NCBI GenBank assembly: GCA_036489025.1 | Contig: DASXGN010000013.1 | Location: 1 to 64,000 of the forward strand | Length of the DNA: 64,000 bases | From: Dryocola sp036489025 | Lineage (GTDB): Bacteria; Pseudomonadota; Gammaproteobacteria; Enterobacterales; Enterobacteriaceae | Reading direction: 5' to 3' | Shown here: positions 42,283-50,870 of the stretch, piece after piece | Layout: every line of letters starts with the position of its first letter | How positions within the stretch are numbered: position 1 is the stretch's first letter | Position numbers and translations under genes: made by a program | The notes under the pieces: generated by a model | What the model was told of the DNA's origin: nothing | The model's database searches: none | The model's input: the letters and a program-made list of their open reading frames with translations, nothing else

Positions 42283-45075
42283 ATGAATAAAAGCACTAAC
42301 CACACATCATTTAACTTTAAACTAAAAGTAATATCAACAGCTATTTTACTGGCAACATCCTCTTCCAGCATATCTGCAAGCACCATTATTGGAGACGGTG
42401 ATGAAGTTAGCTCCATATACTCTAATGATGGAGATGAAATTATTGTTGATGGTGCTATTAGCATGACTGCAAATGAAAATTCACCACAGGGCATGGTCCT
42501 AATGACTGGTGGAAAAGTAGACTTGGGCAGCGGGAGTAAAATAGTTACTCAGACAGCAGATAATATAAGACTAGCGATAATGGCACAGGGCGGTGAAATT
42601 AAAGCCGATAATCTTGAAATAGACGTCGGTCATGGCAACTATGCTTTATACCTGATGAATTCCAATGCCGCATTTACGGGATTGACTTTTATTAACCTAC
42701 TAGGTTCTTCAGTCGCAACCCCCGCCGGCGTTATATTGAGCGACGCTTCTTTCAACGCAGAAAACATACTGATAAATTACAGCGCCAGTAATACGGGCGA
42801 TAAATCAGGACAGAATATCTGGAGCAGTGGCTCAAGTAAATTAAACATTGTGGGTAATATTACTATTCACAGCGAAAGTGATTCCGCTGCCCTGTTAGAA
42901 AACCTCACCCTAGGCAATAATACCCAGGCAAATATGGAACAATACGTAATGATTGATTCATATAATGTTGGCAAGGTTGTTGGGATTGGTGTAGATAGTG
43001 GATCCATATTAAATGCTAATAGTATTTACGTGCATGTCAAATCTGGAAACGACACAGCGCACGGGGTATATGTTAAAAACAGTGAAATGCATCTTTCAGG
43101 TGACGCACATATTGTAATCACCGATGGTGGCAATAGCTCATCGGGAGTAGGTTTATCAGCAAATCAAAATTCAATTGTCTCTATCGCGGGTAACACCGTT
43201 ATATATACAGGTACGGATGCAATAGAACGGGATCAGGTCCTTGCATCCGTATCGAATAATTCGCTCCTATCCCTTAACGGGAATGTCTTTTTAGGTTCAG
43301 GATTAAATAACGACAGAGCTAATGTGTATGCATTAAAAGTTGATGCCAACTCATCCGCTGACGTCCACGGCGGATTAGTCCACGTAACAGGCAATATTGC
43401 GGCATCTAATAACTCACTTATCAACATCAATGCCACCACCAACCAGTCATATATCAACAGCAATATCATGGCCGATGAGAGTAGTACAATAAATTTAGTG
43501 TTAAACGGAAGTGCCAGTCAGTGGGATATGTCAGGCAGCAGTACGCTGACCTCACTGTCTCTTAATGATGCTACGTTGAATTTCATTAATACTTTAAATC
43601 CAGGCACTGAAACCTTCACGCATAATTTATTAACGCTTACTGGGGATTATTCAGGGACGGGAGGAACTATTGTCATGAATACTACTCTGGGCAACGATAA
43701 TTCGCCGACAGATAAGATTCATATTATGGGCGATACATCAGGTCATACCTGGGTAACGGTCAACAATTTCTTTGGTTCTGGTGATGAAACTAACGACGGT
43801 ATCCTATTGATAAAAGTTGACGGTGTTTCCGACGGTGTATTCGAACAGAAAGGCCGTACAACAGCCGGGTTATATGATTATTTTCTGCGAAAAAATGGCA
43901 GCGACTGGTTTTTGACCAGCGAGTGGCAGCAAGATGATGAAGATACAACGAATAAACCTGAAGCCCCCGAAGAGAGTGACACACCTGGAGGCGAAGAGAG
44001 TGACACACCTGGAGGCAATGATACACCTGAGGCCAATGAGAGACCGGAAGACAACGGTAGCGAAGATAAAGAATCAGCACCAGAAGGGGGTACCAATCAG
44101 CCAAGTCGTGTGCAAGTAATCCGACCTGAAGCTGCGATTTACAGCGCCAATCTGTCGGCAGCGAACAGTATGTTTGCAACCCGCCTGCATGACCGCCTTG
44201 GCGAGACGCATTATATTGACGCACTTACGGGCAACGGTCAGGTCACCAGCCTGTGGATGCGCCAAACCGGCAGTCATATACGGGCCAGGACAAGCAGTGA
44301 ACAGCTGCATTCCCAATCCAACCGTTACGTGCAGCAGCTGGGGGGCGATATTGCGAGCTGGACGACGGATGGGGCCGATCAATACCATTTAGGCCTTATG
44401 GCCGGGTATGGCACTCAGCGTAGTTCAGCCCGAAATACGCTGAGCGGCTACCGAGCTAAAGGCTCCATCGACGGGTATAGCACTGGTTTATATGCGACCT
44501 GGTTGCAAAACAGTCACTCATTCGAAGGCATATATCTCGACAGCTGGGCGCTGTACAACTGGTTCCATAACTCAGTAAAAGGCGACAACATTCAACAAGA
44601 AACCTGGCGTTCCCGCGGCTTTACGGCTTCAGTTGAGGCGGGCTATACGCGGAAATTATTTCAGGGTGAAAAAGACGGGTACTTTATTCAGCCAAAAGTA
44701 CAGACCAACTGGATGGGCGTGAAAGCGAAAGAAAATACTGAGGCAAATGGTACCAGAGTCGAAGGAACCGGTGATGGCAATCTCCAGACTCGATTCGGTC
44801 TCAGAGCTTTTATTCAGCATAAAGACATTTCCAGAGGACAGACTTTCCAGCCGTTTATTGAAGCAAACTGGATCCATAATACGAAAGACTTTGGGGTCGT
44901 CATGAATGGCGTCACTGAAACTCAGACCGGAACTCGCAACGCAGGAGAACTAAAAACCGGCGTGGAGGGGAATCTTCATCGTAACCTCAACCTCTGGGGT
45001 AATGTGGCCCAACAGGTAGGAGGCAGGGGGTACAGTGAAACCTCTGCATCTTTAGGGCTAAAAGTTTCTTTCTAA
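42283..45075 (+). CDS. AIDA-type autotransporter adhesin (first copy)
   Basis: The protein is 930 residues from the ATG at 42283 (AAAGGA 6 bases upstream). It has an extended basic signal peptide (about 1-40, ending SSSISAS) and a passenger of short Asn/Ser/Thr-rich beta-helix repeats (about 40-545). An acidic Pro/Glu/Asp linker (about 550-605) contains a repeated E-E-S-D-T-P-G-G. A C-terminal beta-barrel (about 660-930) has LWMRQTGSHIRA and ends with the aromatic LGLKVSF. The passenger is exposed on the cell surface for adhesion or aggregation. The passenger is AT-rich. It stands alone, with a terminator after it. Confidence 0.92.
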   Translation: MNKSTNHTSFNFKLKVISTAILLATSSSSISASTIIGDGDEVSSIYSNDGDEIIVDGAISMTANENSPQGMVLMTGGKVDLGSGSKIVTQTADNIRLAIMAQGGEIKADNLEIDVGHGNYALYLMNSNAAFTGLTFINLLGSSVATPAGVILSDASFNAENILINYSASNTGDKSGQNIWSSGSSKLNIVGNITIHSESDSAALLENLTLGNNTQANMEQYVMIDSYNVGKVVGIGVDSGSILNANSIYVHVKSGNDTAHGVYVKNSEMHLSGDAHIVITDGGNSSSGVGLSANQNSIVSIAGNTVIYTGTDAIERDQVLASVSNNSLLSLNGNVFLGSGLNNDRANVYALKVDANSSADVHGGLVHVTGNIAASNNSLININATTNQSYINSNIMADESSTINLVLNGSASQWDMSGSSTLTSLSLNDATLNFINTLNPGTETFTHNLLTLTGDYSGTGGTIVMNTTLGNDNSPTDKIHIMGDTSGHTWVTVNNFFGSGDETNDGILLIKVDGVSDGVFEQKGRTTAGLYDYFLRKNGSDWFLTSEWQQDDEDTTNKPEAPEESDTPGGEESDTPGGNDTPEANERPEDNGSEDKESAPEGGTNQPSRVQVIRPEAAIYSANLSAANSMFATRLHDRLGETHYIDALTGNGQVTSLWMRQTGSHIRARTSSEQLHSQSNRYVQQLGGDIASWTTDGADQYHLGLMAGYGTQRSSARNTLSGYRAKGSIDGYSTGLYATWLQNSHSFEGIYLDSWALYNWFHNSVKGDNIQQETWRSRGFTASVEAGYTRKLFQGEKDGYFIQPKVQTNWMGVKAKENTEANGTRVEGTGDGNLQTRFGLRAFIQHKDISRGQTFQPFIEANWIHNTKDFGVVMNGVTETQTGTRNAGELKTGVEGNLHRNLNLWGNVAQQVGGRGYSETSASLGLKVSF
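43969..44016 (+). repeat. Perfect 24-bp tandem duplication in the autotransporter linker
   Basis: Two identical 24-base units (43969-43992 and 43993-44016) each encode eight residues of the acidic linker (E-E-S-D-T-P-G-G). The unit is a multiple of three, so copy change would only alter the linker length. Confidence 0.85.
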
Positions 45076-45112
45076 AATAAGAGCGCCATTATTCGGAATA
45101 AAACAATTTCCG

Positions 45113-45149
45113 CTGTGTTTCCCGCAGTTATCGTCTGAGGGAAACACAG
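45113..45149. terminator. Terminator after first autotransporter
   Basis: The perfect 11-bp stem CTGTGTTTCCC/GGGAAACACAG with a 15-base loop is 37 bases after the stop. The remaining gap to 45515 shows only short frames, including a minus-strand stretch near 45165-45290 that may be a gene remnant; I see no supported gene there. Confidence 0.6.
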
Positions 45150-45515
45150 ATCGGCTAACGCGTCATGAAACTCTTTTTTTGACTACGACCGACATTCTCA
45201 GCGTCAGGCGAGCCTGGGGCGCATGAAGATTAAGCAACTTACCGACCGGAGAGTAGCCAGCTTCCAGCAAATAGCTCACCAACTGCGCAAGTCACTCCTG
45301 CCACTGAGAATAATAATGTGGCCATTATCACCGAGGTGAGTACATGTACAGGCTGGTGGCCGAGAGAAAAATATGGGTGGACGCCGCTACACTTTAAATA
45401 TGGGCCAGTCTTATGGCCCGTATTAACAAACCGGCTTCCGAAAAGATGGCGCGTTAGATGTCAAACACGGACTTATCGAGCGATATCTATTTACACAAGT
45501 TTGAATGCTCCGCTC

Positions 45516-47009
45516 TCACCGCCCCTGCTCTGCCCCCCTGGATTTCTTATAAAGATACATGCGCTGATCGGCTTCGGCGATGGCGGCGATTAACGGCGTG
45601 TTTTCATTGACCGGCGCGAACCCGTAGCTGACCGAAAGTGGGATACCGTGCCCAAAGTTCAGCAGCTGGGCGTTAATGCGCACCATTGCTTCGTAGGCCC
45701 CCGCTACGTTTCTGGCGCGGAACAGAATCACAAACTCGTCTCCCCCCATACGAATCGCATAGTCATTGCCGGCTCGAATGCTGCTGGTGATGGACTCAGC
45801 GATAAACTTCAGGGCCTCATCGCCCGTCGCATGGCCGTGCCGGTCATTAATTTCTTTGAAGCGATTGCAGTCGATAAGCGCCACGATATAGCTGTCGTGC
45901 CTGCGGCGATTTTTCTCCCAGGCCAGCAGCCACTTCCGGTTGTACAGCGACGTTAAAGGGTCGGTTAGCGACTCATGCTTATGTTTGAGAATGTAGCGAA
46001 TAAGCAGTGCCAGCACGGTGATGAGCAACAGAAAAATAAGGATGTCAGGATAGCCATCGCCGGACAAATAGAACGCTAAGGGGTTGATGGATACATTAAA
46101 AACATAGCGCTGGTTGATGGCAAAATCTGTATTTCCAAACGCATAACCATTGTCGAGGATATAGGTATGGCTGTGTTTGAGCCGGTCCTCAATATCGATG
46201 TTCAGATAGCTTTCACCGGACGAATAGCCCATGCGGTCGATTAGCTGAAGAAAGGTGCCGAGCTCATAATCAAGGCAGGCGACGCCGAGAATTGCACTGC
46301 CCTTTTCTTCGCTAAGATCGTAAACAAAATGCTCAATCGACAGCGTGGTATGCCCGGTCAACACGTCCTGATACAGCTGGCTAAATTTGCCTGCCGATGC
46401 CCCAATCGTGTTGTCCAACTTTTGAGTGAAATAGTTGTGCCTTTTCTCTTCCGCTTCTAAATCAAACCCCTGCCCGCCGTAGCTGGCAAAGGCATAAAGG
46501 CTGGTCGGCATCTTCGAGTACAGATAGACGTAATCATTTTTATTCGGCAAAAAATAACGGCGGATAACCAGATGCTGATGCGGAATCTGCCCTTCGTGGC
46601 CCAGCGCCATATCAACGCTGCGGGCAATAAGTATCGCCTTGCGGGATAAAGGATGCCGCGACTGAAGCGTCCCCTGAAATGCGCTGGACGTGGCTCCTAC
46701 CGACAGGTTAAAGCCGTAAATTTTATGCTGCGGGTCGTACTCCATTGCCGGCGCTGAAAAAGGCTGCCGCGTGTTATTCAGGCGGAAATAGAGCAGTGAA
46801 ATCACGTCGGCAAGATCTTCATTGTGCAACATATCGTCCGCAAGAATATTGCCGAGCTCCGCAGACACTTTCTCGGAGACGGAGACCAGGCGAAACAGCA
46901 CTGTGGAGGCAAAAACAATCGATACCAGGGCCAGCCCGGCCAGCAGCAGGAGCGGCACCATCCGGTTTTCCGCTTTGCGGGTCAGGTGAGCCAATACATC
47001 ACTTAGCAT
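45516..47009 (-). CDS. Membrane diguanylate cyclase (GGDEF)
   Basis: The protein is 497 residues from the ATG at 47009, which lies inside the end of the upstream EAL gene (11-base overlap). It has a first membrane helix (about 18-42, LLLLAGLALVSIVFASTVLF), a periplasmic sensor domain of about 280 residues, a second helix (ILIFLLLITVLALLIRYIL) and a GGDEF domain (DPLTSLYNRKWLLAWE, then YAIRMGGDEFVILF). The active-site motif is intact, so it should make c-di-GMP. The inhibitory RxxD site reads A-G-N-D, so product feedback may be lost. Confidence 0.9.
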   Translation of the reverse strand: MLSDVLAHLTRKAENRMVPLLLLAGLALVSIVFASTVLFRLVSVSEKVSAELGNILADDMLHNEDLADVISLLYFRLNNTRQPFSAPAMEYDPQHKIYGFNLSVGATSSAFQGTLQSRHPLSRKAILIARSVDMALGHEGQIPHQHLVIRRYFLPNKNDYVYLYSKMPTSLYAFASYGGQGFDLEAEEKRHNYFTQKLDNTIGASAGKFSQLYQDVLTGHTTLSIEHFVYDLSEEKGSAILGVACLDYELGTFLQLIDRMGYSSGESYLNIDIEDRLKHSHTYILDNGYAFGNTDFAINQRYVFNVSINPLAFYLSGDGYPDILIFLLLITVLALLIRYILKHKHESLTDPLTSLYNRKWLLAWEKNRRRHDSYIVALIDCNRFKEINDRHGHATGDEALKFIAESITSSIRAGNDYAIRMGGDEFVILFRARNVAGAYEAMVRINAQLLNFGHGIPLSVSYGFAPVNENTPLIAAIAEADQRMYLYKKSRGAEQGR

Positions 47010-49257
47010 GAATGCTATCTCCGTCCACGGTCTGGCTAAGCCGCACCGGCGGCTCCCGAAAACACAGCGCGGGCCTATCGATAAAATAACCCTGGAAATA
47101 GTCCACGCCCATCGCGTAAAGATAGTCGTACTGCGCCTGAGTTTCGACAAACTCGGCGACCACCGACATGTTTTTCAGCTGCGCGATGCGGCAGATCGAG
47201 GCCACGATGGCATGGTTAATCGGATCGTGGGTAATATTTTTGATAAACAGGCCGTCGATTTTCAAAATGTCGGCCCGCAGCACGCTCAGGCGCTCGAAGT
47301 TAGAATGGCGGACGCCAAAGTCATCAATAGCCAGCTGGTATCCGGCATCGGCCAGCCGGTTCAGGCTGGTTAGCGCATTCTCCGAGTCAAGCACCGCCTG
47401 ATCCTCGGTAATCTCAAAGATTACATCGTCAGGGCGGATGGCATACTGAGCGAAGATGGCGAGAATATTCTCTGCCAGATCCTGCACATTCAAAGAAGCC
47501 GGCATGATATTAACGGAGAGTTTTTCTCTTATATTTTGCTGTCGGTTATGCTGAATATAACGCGCGCATTTCTCAACGACGATCAGATCAAAAGTCGCAC
47601 AGCAGTTAATTTCAGCCACCACCGGCAAAAAATCGTCCGGCGTTAATATTTCGCCGTTAAGCTCCAGGCGGGCAAGTATTTCATAATAACGCTCGCCGTT
47701 TCGCCCCTGAATCGGCTGCTTATAAAGCAAAACATTTTTAAAGTGCAGCGCGTTGTTTATCTTGCTGACCATATCCTGCAAATGAAGGATTTGCCGGGAG
47801 AAAGCCCGATCTTTATCGTCCATATTGACGATCGTCTGCTCGCTGTAGCGGGTCATAAACGCCAGATGATGAATAAAGGCCCCCACATCGCTCCTGATTC
47901 CTCCCTGAAACGTTGACCATACCAGGCGGAAATTCAGGTTCAGCGAAACATGATTCCAGCTGAGATCGAGCGCCTTTAAATTCTGCTTAAGCTGTCTGGC
48001 CGTGTGTTCCGGGTGTACATCGTCAAGCACGACAATCAGCTGATGATTGCCCAGATCGTAAGTGCCTTTATAAAGGTCGCGGCGCTGTTTGAGGGTTTGC
48101 GCGACCTTCTGCTTGGTCTGCGCCACAATGCCGGGGCCATAATATTTCGCCAGCAGATACAGGTTGGTCATGTCGACAAGGCAAAGCGTCGCGGCTGGGT
48201 GCTGGCAGCAATATTCGTCTAAGGCACGGTTGTTAGGCAGGCCGGTAGAAGGGCTGGAGGTGTGATAAAAAGCCAGCCGCTGGCGGGAAGCCAGGTAGCC
48301 CGACTGCGTGATAGCCAGATATTGCAGGGCCAGCGAAAACACTGTGATAACCGACATCATGCTGGTAATGTAATTCACGTCCGGCACCGAGGCATTATCG
48401 GTGCTCAGCCCGGTCAACAGCATATAAACCGTCAGCGACCACAGGATCATCACCGGGTTAAGGCGATGTTTATGAATTCCATAAACAAACTGCAGCAAAA
48501 GCAGGGGATAAAGCGCGCCGGTAAAATAACTCCGGTAGGCGTCACTCTGGCTCAGCAGTAAAAAAAGGATATTGACGGAAAGAACCCCGAAGACCCACGG
48601 GAAATGTCGACAGCCGGAAAAAGAAAACTCATCGCGAAAGGCTCGCAGGCAGCGCCTTCTGAAGCCCTGCAAAAAAAGAAACTTATTGATGTTGTAAAAC
48701 AGAGGGAAAAAGGCCAGCGAGCTCAAAGGCAGGAACATCATATTGATGATGTTAAAACTGTACTGCTCGGTTAAAAAATACACGCCGATATCCCCGTTTA
48801 CCCACTGCTCAAAATCATGCCCAATCAGCAGCATCGTTAATTTTGAAAGCAGCGGGCAGACAATCGACATGATAACCAGCCGCATGACGCTATGTTTCTT
48901 AAGGTAGCCCGCGCACCATTTCCTGCCGTAGAAGCGGCTCAGCATGTCTGCCGAAATAAACAGCGGAACCAGCAGGCAGCCGGTGAGAATCAGTGAGGAA
49001 AAGAAAGTGGCATCGCGATAATACAAAATCGAGGAAATTATATACGCCAGCATCAGCGGCAAATAACTTTCCCGACGCAGAATATAAAGATGGGCGCAAA
49101 TCCACGCGTAGGGCAAAAAGGCTAAATAAATGGACTGGCCGTTATATGTAATACTAATTGACGCTGCACGCAAAAGATTTATTACGCAAATGTTAATGAC
49201 TATCAAAACCGTCAGGTAATAATATTTAGATAAGTTTGTAACCCTGAAGTTAATCAT
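46999..49257 (-). CDS. Membrane EAL phosphodiesterase with degenerate GGDEF
   Basis: The protein is 752 residues from the ATG at 49257. About eight to ten N-terminal membrane helices (about 10-315, MASE1-like) precede a degenerate GGDEF domain (the signature is replaced by Y-D-L-G-N-H-Q-L). A full EAL domain follows (YYEILARLEL, LSVNIMPASL, VIFEITEDQAV, AIDDFGVRHSNF, ILKIDGLFIK, VVAEFVET, YFQGYFIDRP). The catalytic acidic, Asn, Lys and Gln positions are kept, with E-I-L in place of E-A-L, so it probably breaks down c-di-GMP. It is coupled by overlap to the cyclase gene that follows. The start is moderately uncertain. Confidence 0.88.
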   Translation of the reverse strand: MINFRVTNLSKYYYLTVLIVINICVINLLRAASISITYNGQSIYLAFLPYAWICAHLYILRRESYLPLMLAYIISSILYYRDATFFSSLILTGCLLVPLFISADMLSRFYGRKWCAGYLKKHSVMRLVIMSIVCPLLSKLTMLLIGHDFEQWVNGDIGVYFLTEQYSFNIINMMFLPLSSLAFFPLFYNINKFLFLQGFRRRCLRAFRDEFSFSGCRHFPWVFGVLSVNILFLLLSQSDAYRSYFTGALYPLLLLQFVYGIHKHRLNPVMILWSLTVYMLLTGLSTDNASVPDVNYITSMMSVITVFSLALQYLAITQSGYLASRQRLAFYHTSSPSTGLPNNRALDEYCCQHPAATLCLVDMTNLYLLAKYYGPGIVAQTKQKVAQTLKQRRDLYKGTYDLGNHQLIVVLDDVHPEHTARQLKQNLKALDLSWNHVSLNLNFRLVWSTFQGGIRSDVGAFIHHLAFMTRYSEQTIVNMDDKDRAFSRQILHLQDMVSKINNALHFKNVLLYKQPIQGRNGERYYEILARLELNGEILTPDDFLPVVAEINCCATFDLIVVEKCARYIQHNRQQNIREKLSVNIMPASLNVQDLAENILAIFAQYAIRPDDVIFEITEDQAVLDSENALTSLNRLADAGYQLAIDDFGVRHSNFERLSVLRADILKIDGLFIKNITHDPINHAIVASICRIAQLKNMSVVAEFVETQAQYDYLYAMGVDYFQGYFIDRPALCFREPPVRLSQTVDGDSIHAK

Positions 49258-49483
49258 TAGCCTATAACCGTAACAATGCTTAATTTTTCCGCGCTGAAAG
49301 AGAAAATGACATCTGTAGCCCGAAACACACATTCATCTTACATTTTTATACTGTAATGGAAGCTAAACGAATTTGAGATGTTCAGGCCGAAAATTAAACG
49401 CGGACAGTCCAATGTTTCCCGGCTGACTGCTTAGTCCTTATACTATCCCCTCATAAAAGGAGGGGGACGGTATAATATGTATT

Positions 49484-50254
49484 TCAATCACATAGTAACG
49501 TAGCCTCGAGTTTTAGCCCGTATTCGCCTTCAGGTATTCCCGGCTCCGCATAAACCTTAATTTCAACGGGTGAATTTTCCTGTATTGCCAAGGTACAGTT
49601 TTCTGAACATTCTAATTCTGAGGCAGGGCTCCTTATCGATATGATACTTTCTCCACCGAGGGTTTCAAGCGTGCGGAGGCTCCCATTTGTTCCCGTTGGG
49701 GCTGGCAAGCTATACGTAAGGGGTATACCTGGGGTAATTTCACCAATGTCCTTATAATCCGGCAAATCCCACTGTGACGCTACGCCAGGGATGACCGTGT
49801 AGCCTGGTACATCTTTTTTTACAGAAGAGGAGGTAACATCTTTCTTTAATTTTAAATATAACTTTTCGGCATTAATGATGCGATTTAATGTTACTGTTAA
49901 TGACGCAGATTGAAATATCCAGTTTGCGGAAACAGAAGGCCGGATATAATATTCATCTTCAGATACTTCTGACGGAATTGTTTCAGTAACAATATTTCCA
50001 GCGTCATAGAGTCTTACCCAGCGAAAAAGAAAATCTGTTCCTTCCCATACCCCCACGGGAACAATATCTTCGTTACTTCCATTAACGGCAATAAGCTGCA
50101 CATGTTGGCCGTTCGGGTTAGCGTAGCCACTAACGCCTGTCACATCTGAAATCCTTCCTGTAAAAGGCATTATTTGAGGTCTGGTCGTACACTGCAAAAT
50201 TGCTGAGTAGCCATGAACAGAAAACAAGAGCAGAAAAAAAAGAATGGTTTTCAT
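49484..50254 (-). CDS. Fimbrial tip protein / adhesin (candidate)
   Basis: The protein is 256 residues from the ATG at 50254, with an excellent AGGAGG 7 bases upstream. It has a signal peptide (about 1-18) and four Cys (C at about 22, two close together near 228-232, one at the end in LLCD). It has no obvious relation to the standard FimH type. As last gene of the chaperone-usher operon it is most likely the tip adhesin. It is encoded 44 bases after the minor subunit. Confidence 0.65.
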   Translation of the reverse strand: MKTILFFLLLFSVHGYSAILQCTTRPQIMPFTGRISDVTGVSGYANPNGQHVQLIAVNGSNEDIVPVGVWEGTDFLFRWVRLYDAGNIVTETIPSEVSEDEYYIRPSVSANWIFQSASLTVTLNRIINAEKLYLKLKKDVTSSSVKKDVPGYTVIPGVASQWDLPDYKDIGEITPGIPLTYSLPAPTGTNGSLRTLETLGGESIISIRSPASELECSENCTLAIQENSPVEIKVYAEPGIPEGEYGLKLEATLLCD

Positions 50255-50297
50255 AAACACCCTCCTAATTTAGAATAACAATATCACTTCATACTTA

Positions 50298-50870
50298 TTA
50301 GTCGTAGCTAAAAGATAATGTTACCAATGATTCAAACGTGCCGGCTGTTACTCGTCCCGGCGCTGTTGCAATATAGGCTGCTGCGAAGGTAAATTTGCCT
50401 ACTAAATTCTGGGGCGTGATGAGTATTTCTTTCGAACCATCCGGTGCCAGAATACCTCCATTAGCATCCAGCAGTCTTAAAGCGACACCGGTGGACTGAC
50501 CCGTATTGGCAAAAGCATCCTTATCCAAACTATCTTCTGAACCATTCACAACAACTTTCACAGCGCTAACACCAGAGCCACAGTTTATATTTATGGAGTA
50601 TTCTTTTTTTGAGTATAATCGAGAATCTTTAAAAGCATTAGTATTGACATCTGATAAATAAAATATCTGCGATTCATTCTCGAAGGCACATGTCTTGCTA
50701 ATCACACGACCAGAAATTGTTAAAACTGATACTGGATTTTCAGAAAAAGATTTTTTTGAAAAAAAACATACAATGATAAGACAAATGTATAATAGCATTG
50801 TATACCCGAAACTCAATCCTGCTTTAGACTGTTCTTTTAAAAGAAATGCATAGCCTTCCTTCATCATCAT
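50298..50870 (-). CDS. Minor fimbrial subunit
   Basis: The protein is 190 residues from the ATG at 50870, which overlaps the usher stop (ATGA). GGAG lies 5 bases upstream. An unusually long N-terminus (about 40 residues) precedes a hydrophobic stretch, then the pilin domain: LTISGRVISKTCAFEN, the paired Cys (ININCGSG), and the C-terminal VTAGTFESLVTLSFSYD with the penultimate-Tyr pattern recognised by fimbrial chaperones. Confidence 0.85.
   Translation of the reverse strand: MMMKEGYAFLLKEQSKAGLSFGYTMLLYICLIIVCFFSKKSFSENPVSVLTISGRVISKTCAFENESQIFYLSDVNTNAFKDSRLYSKKEYSININCGSGVSAVKVVVNGSEDSLDKDAFANTGQSTGVALRLLDANGGILAPDGSKEILITPQNLVGKFTFAAAYIATAPGRVTAGTFESLVTLSFSYD

Noticed and set aside
45318..45593. 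91-codon frame between the first autotransporter and the cyclase gene
   Set aside because: It overlaps the end of the cyclase gene, its content looks random (many Trp, Arg and Pro), and no family is recognised.
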